5,628 bases of DNA from Deltaproteobacteria bacterium. GTDB taxonomy: Bacteria > Myxococcota_A > Polyangia > Polyangiales > Houyiibacteriaceae. A program made the translations under genes and the position numbers. The stretch lies in NCBI GenBank assembly GCA_019309605.1, contig JAFDFW010000249.1:1-5628 (forward strand), in the 5' to 3' direction. Each line of letters begins with the position of its first letter. The first letter of the stretch is position 1. A model generated the notes under the pieces. That model did no database searches, was not told where the DNA came from, and saw only the letters and a program-made list of their open reading frames with translations. This document shows positions 5,228 to 5,628 of the stretch, one piece after another.

Positions 5228-5469
5228 TTCGTCCCTTCCTTTGCGTGCTCGCGTTCAGCACCTACCCCAACGGCCAAGACAATGCTGGCGAGCTCCAGCG
5301 CACGCCGCAGCGCGAACTCAGGCGGCCCGTCGAGCACCACGTGGGCGCCCGCAACCAGCTCCGAGCGCAGCACGAGATCCGCAAACCCGCGCAGCACCGC
5401 GATCGGAATTTCGCCGCCGTCGGCTACCCGATGAAGCAGTGCGGAGGCGGCCCGATGGACGTCGGACAT
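5224..5469 (-). CDS. Small unrecognised protein, first gene of the mobilization operon
   Basis: The product has 81 residues from an ATG at 5467-5469, with a weak, close TAGG upstream. It overlaps the TraJ-like start by 4 bp (GTGA), the same linkage as between the next two genes. I do not recognise the family. The protein is mostly helical-looking with alternating Ala/Leu/Val and acidic residues (HRAASALLHRVADG, IAVLRGFADLVLRSELVAG, FALRRALELASIVLAVGVGA) and ends EREHAKEGTK. No cysteine, signal peptide or clear DNA-binding motif is visible; the LELASIVLAVGVG stretch is hydrophobic but short for a membrane helix. Codon-level coupling to traJ and the relaxase argues it is real and acts in transfer, perhaps as a relaxosome helper or regulator. 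That is inference from position. Confidence 0.6.
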   Translation of the reverse strand: MSDVHRAASALLHRVADGGEIPIAVLRGFADLVLRSELVAGAHVVLDGPPEFALRRALELASIVLAVGVGAEREHAKEGTK

Positions 5470-5628
5470 TGGCCTAACGCGATTTTCATTCTGGACACCG
5501 TGTCCGAAAAGGGTCGTTTCGGGGCGTTTGGTGGCCTCTCGTGACCCTATGCAATCGTCGGAATCATTGAAAAACTCGGGGCTTGCGCTCTCACTAGCTG
5601 CGTTCTTAATCCATTGGCTCCTGGTTCG
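5470..5628. other. Upstream region of the mobilization operon; candidate oriT/operator
   Basis: This is non-coding as far as I can see, up to the window edge. It contains a perfect inverted repeat GGACAC/GTGTCC with one central base (5493-5505), 24 bp upstream of the first operon gene. In IncP-like systems oriT, with the TraJ-binding repeat and nic site, lies upstream of traJ. I could not find a confident nic core resembling the IncP YATCCTG-type sequence on either strand, so oriT is only a positional prediction; the repeat could equally be a promoter operator. No clear promoter boxes reading leftwards stand out. Confidence 0.35.

Noticed and set aside
5592..5613. Possible third copy of the ~61-bp repeat (GCGCTCTC followed by ACTAGC)
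   Set aside because: Only about eight bases match copy A and the AATTGCGCGG and GTTATGTC blocks are absent; chance similarity.

Overview
The window looks like an accessory, partly decayed stretch of DNA from a GC-rich Gram-negative bacterium. The end of an outer-membrane porin, an AsmA-like envelope protein and a lipobox-bearing lipoprotein all imply a diderm envelope. The glycine-rich linker followed by a DUF1554-type domain in the lipoprotein is a style I associate with Myxococcota-like (former deltaproteobacterial) genomes. That taxonomic guess is inference only.

Left part (1-1172): the 3' end of a DcaP-like porin gene (+) converges on an AsmA-like gene (-). The AsmA-like gene appears to have lost its true 5' end. 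Its reading frame runs, with no usual start codon, into a ~61-bp sequence (1112-1172).

Middle (1173-2702): a complete Gly-rich DUF1554 lipoprotein gene (+) has a leader with several small hairpins and a strong, probably bidirectional, intrinsic terminator. Next is a minus-strand IS91-family transposase remnant. It keeps an N-terminal piece and the QRFGGALN motif piece, joined out of frame. Immediately upstream of the remnant lies a second copy (2641-2702) of the ~61-bp sequence, in the same orientation as the first. I read the pair as the terIS-type end of an IS91-like element.

Right part (2703-5628): a type IV toxin-antitoxin locus with an intact AbiEi-family antitoxin/repressor. Its likely promoter has a perfect palindrome between the -35 and -10 boxes and almost no leader. 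The AbiEii nucleotidyltransferase toxin gene overlaps it by 4 bp but is broken: N- and C-terminal pieces remain in different frames and the catalytic middle is missing. Converging on it from the right is a mobilization operon (-): an unrecognised 81-residue protein, a TraJ-like ribbon-helix-helix relaxosome protein, and an RP4 TraI-like MOBP relaxase. All three are linked by 4-bp GTGA stop/start overlaps. The non-coding DNA upstream of this operon (5470-5628) is where an oriT would be expected, and it carries a perfect 6-bp inverted repeat.

Overall this looks like the edge of a mobilizable element (plasmid-derived or integrative) next to IS91-type debris. The transfer genes look intact; the neighbouring toxin and transposase have been inactivated by internal deletions. 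Nothing here proves a wholly new system. The least explained parts are the 81-residue gene with its upstream region, the retained antitoxin without a toxin, and the repeat-AsmA junction.
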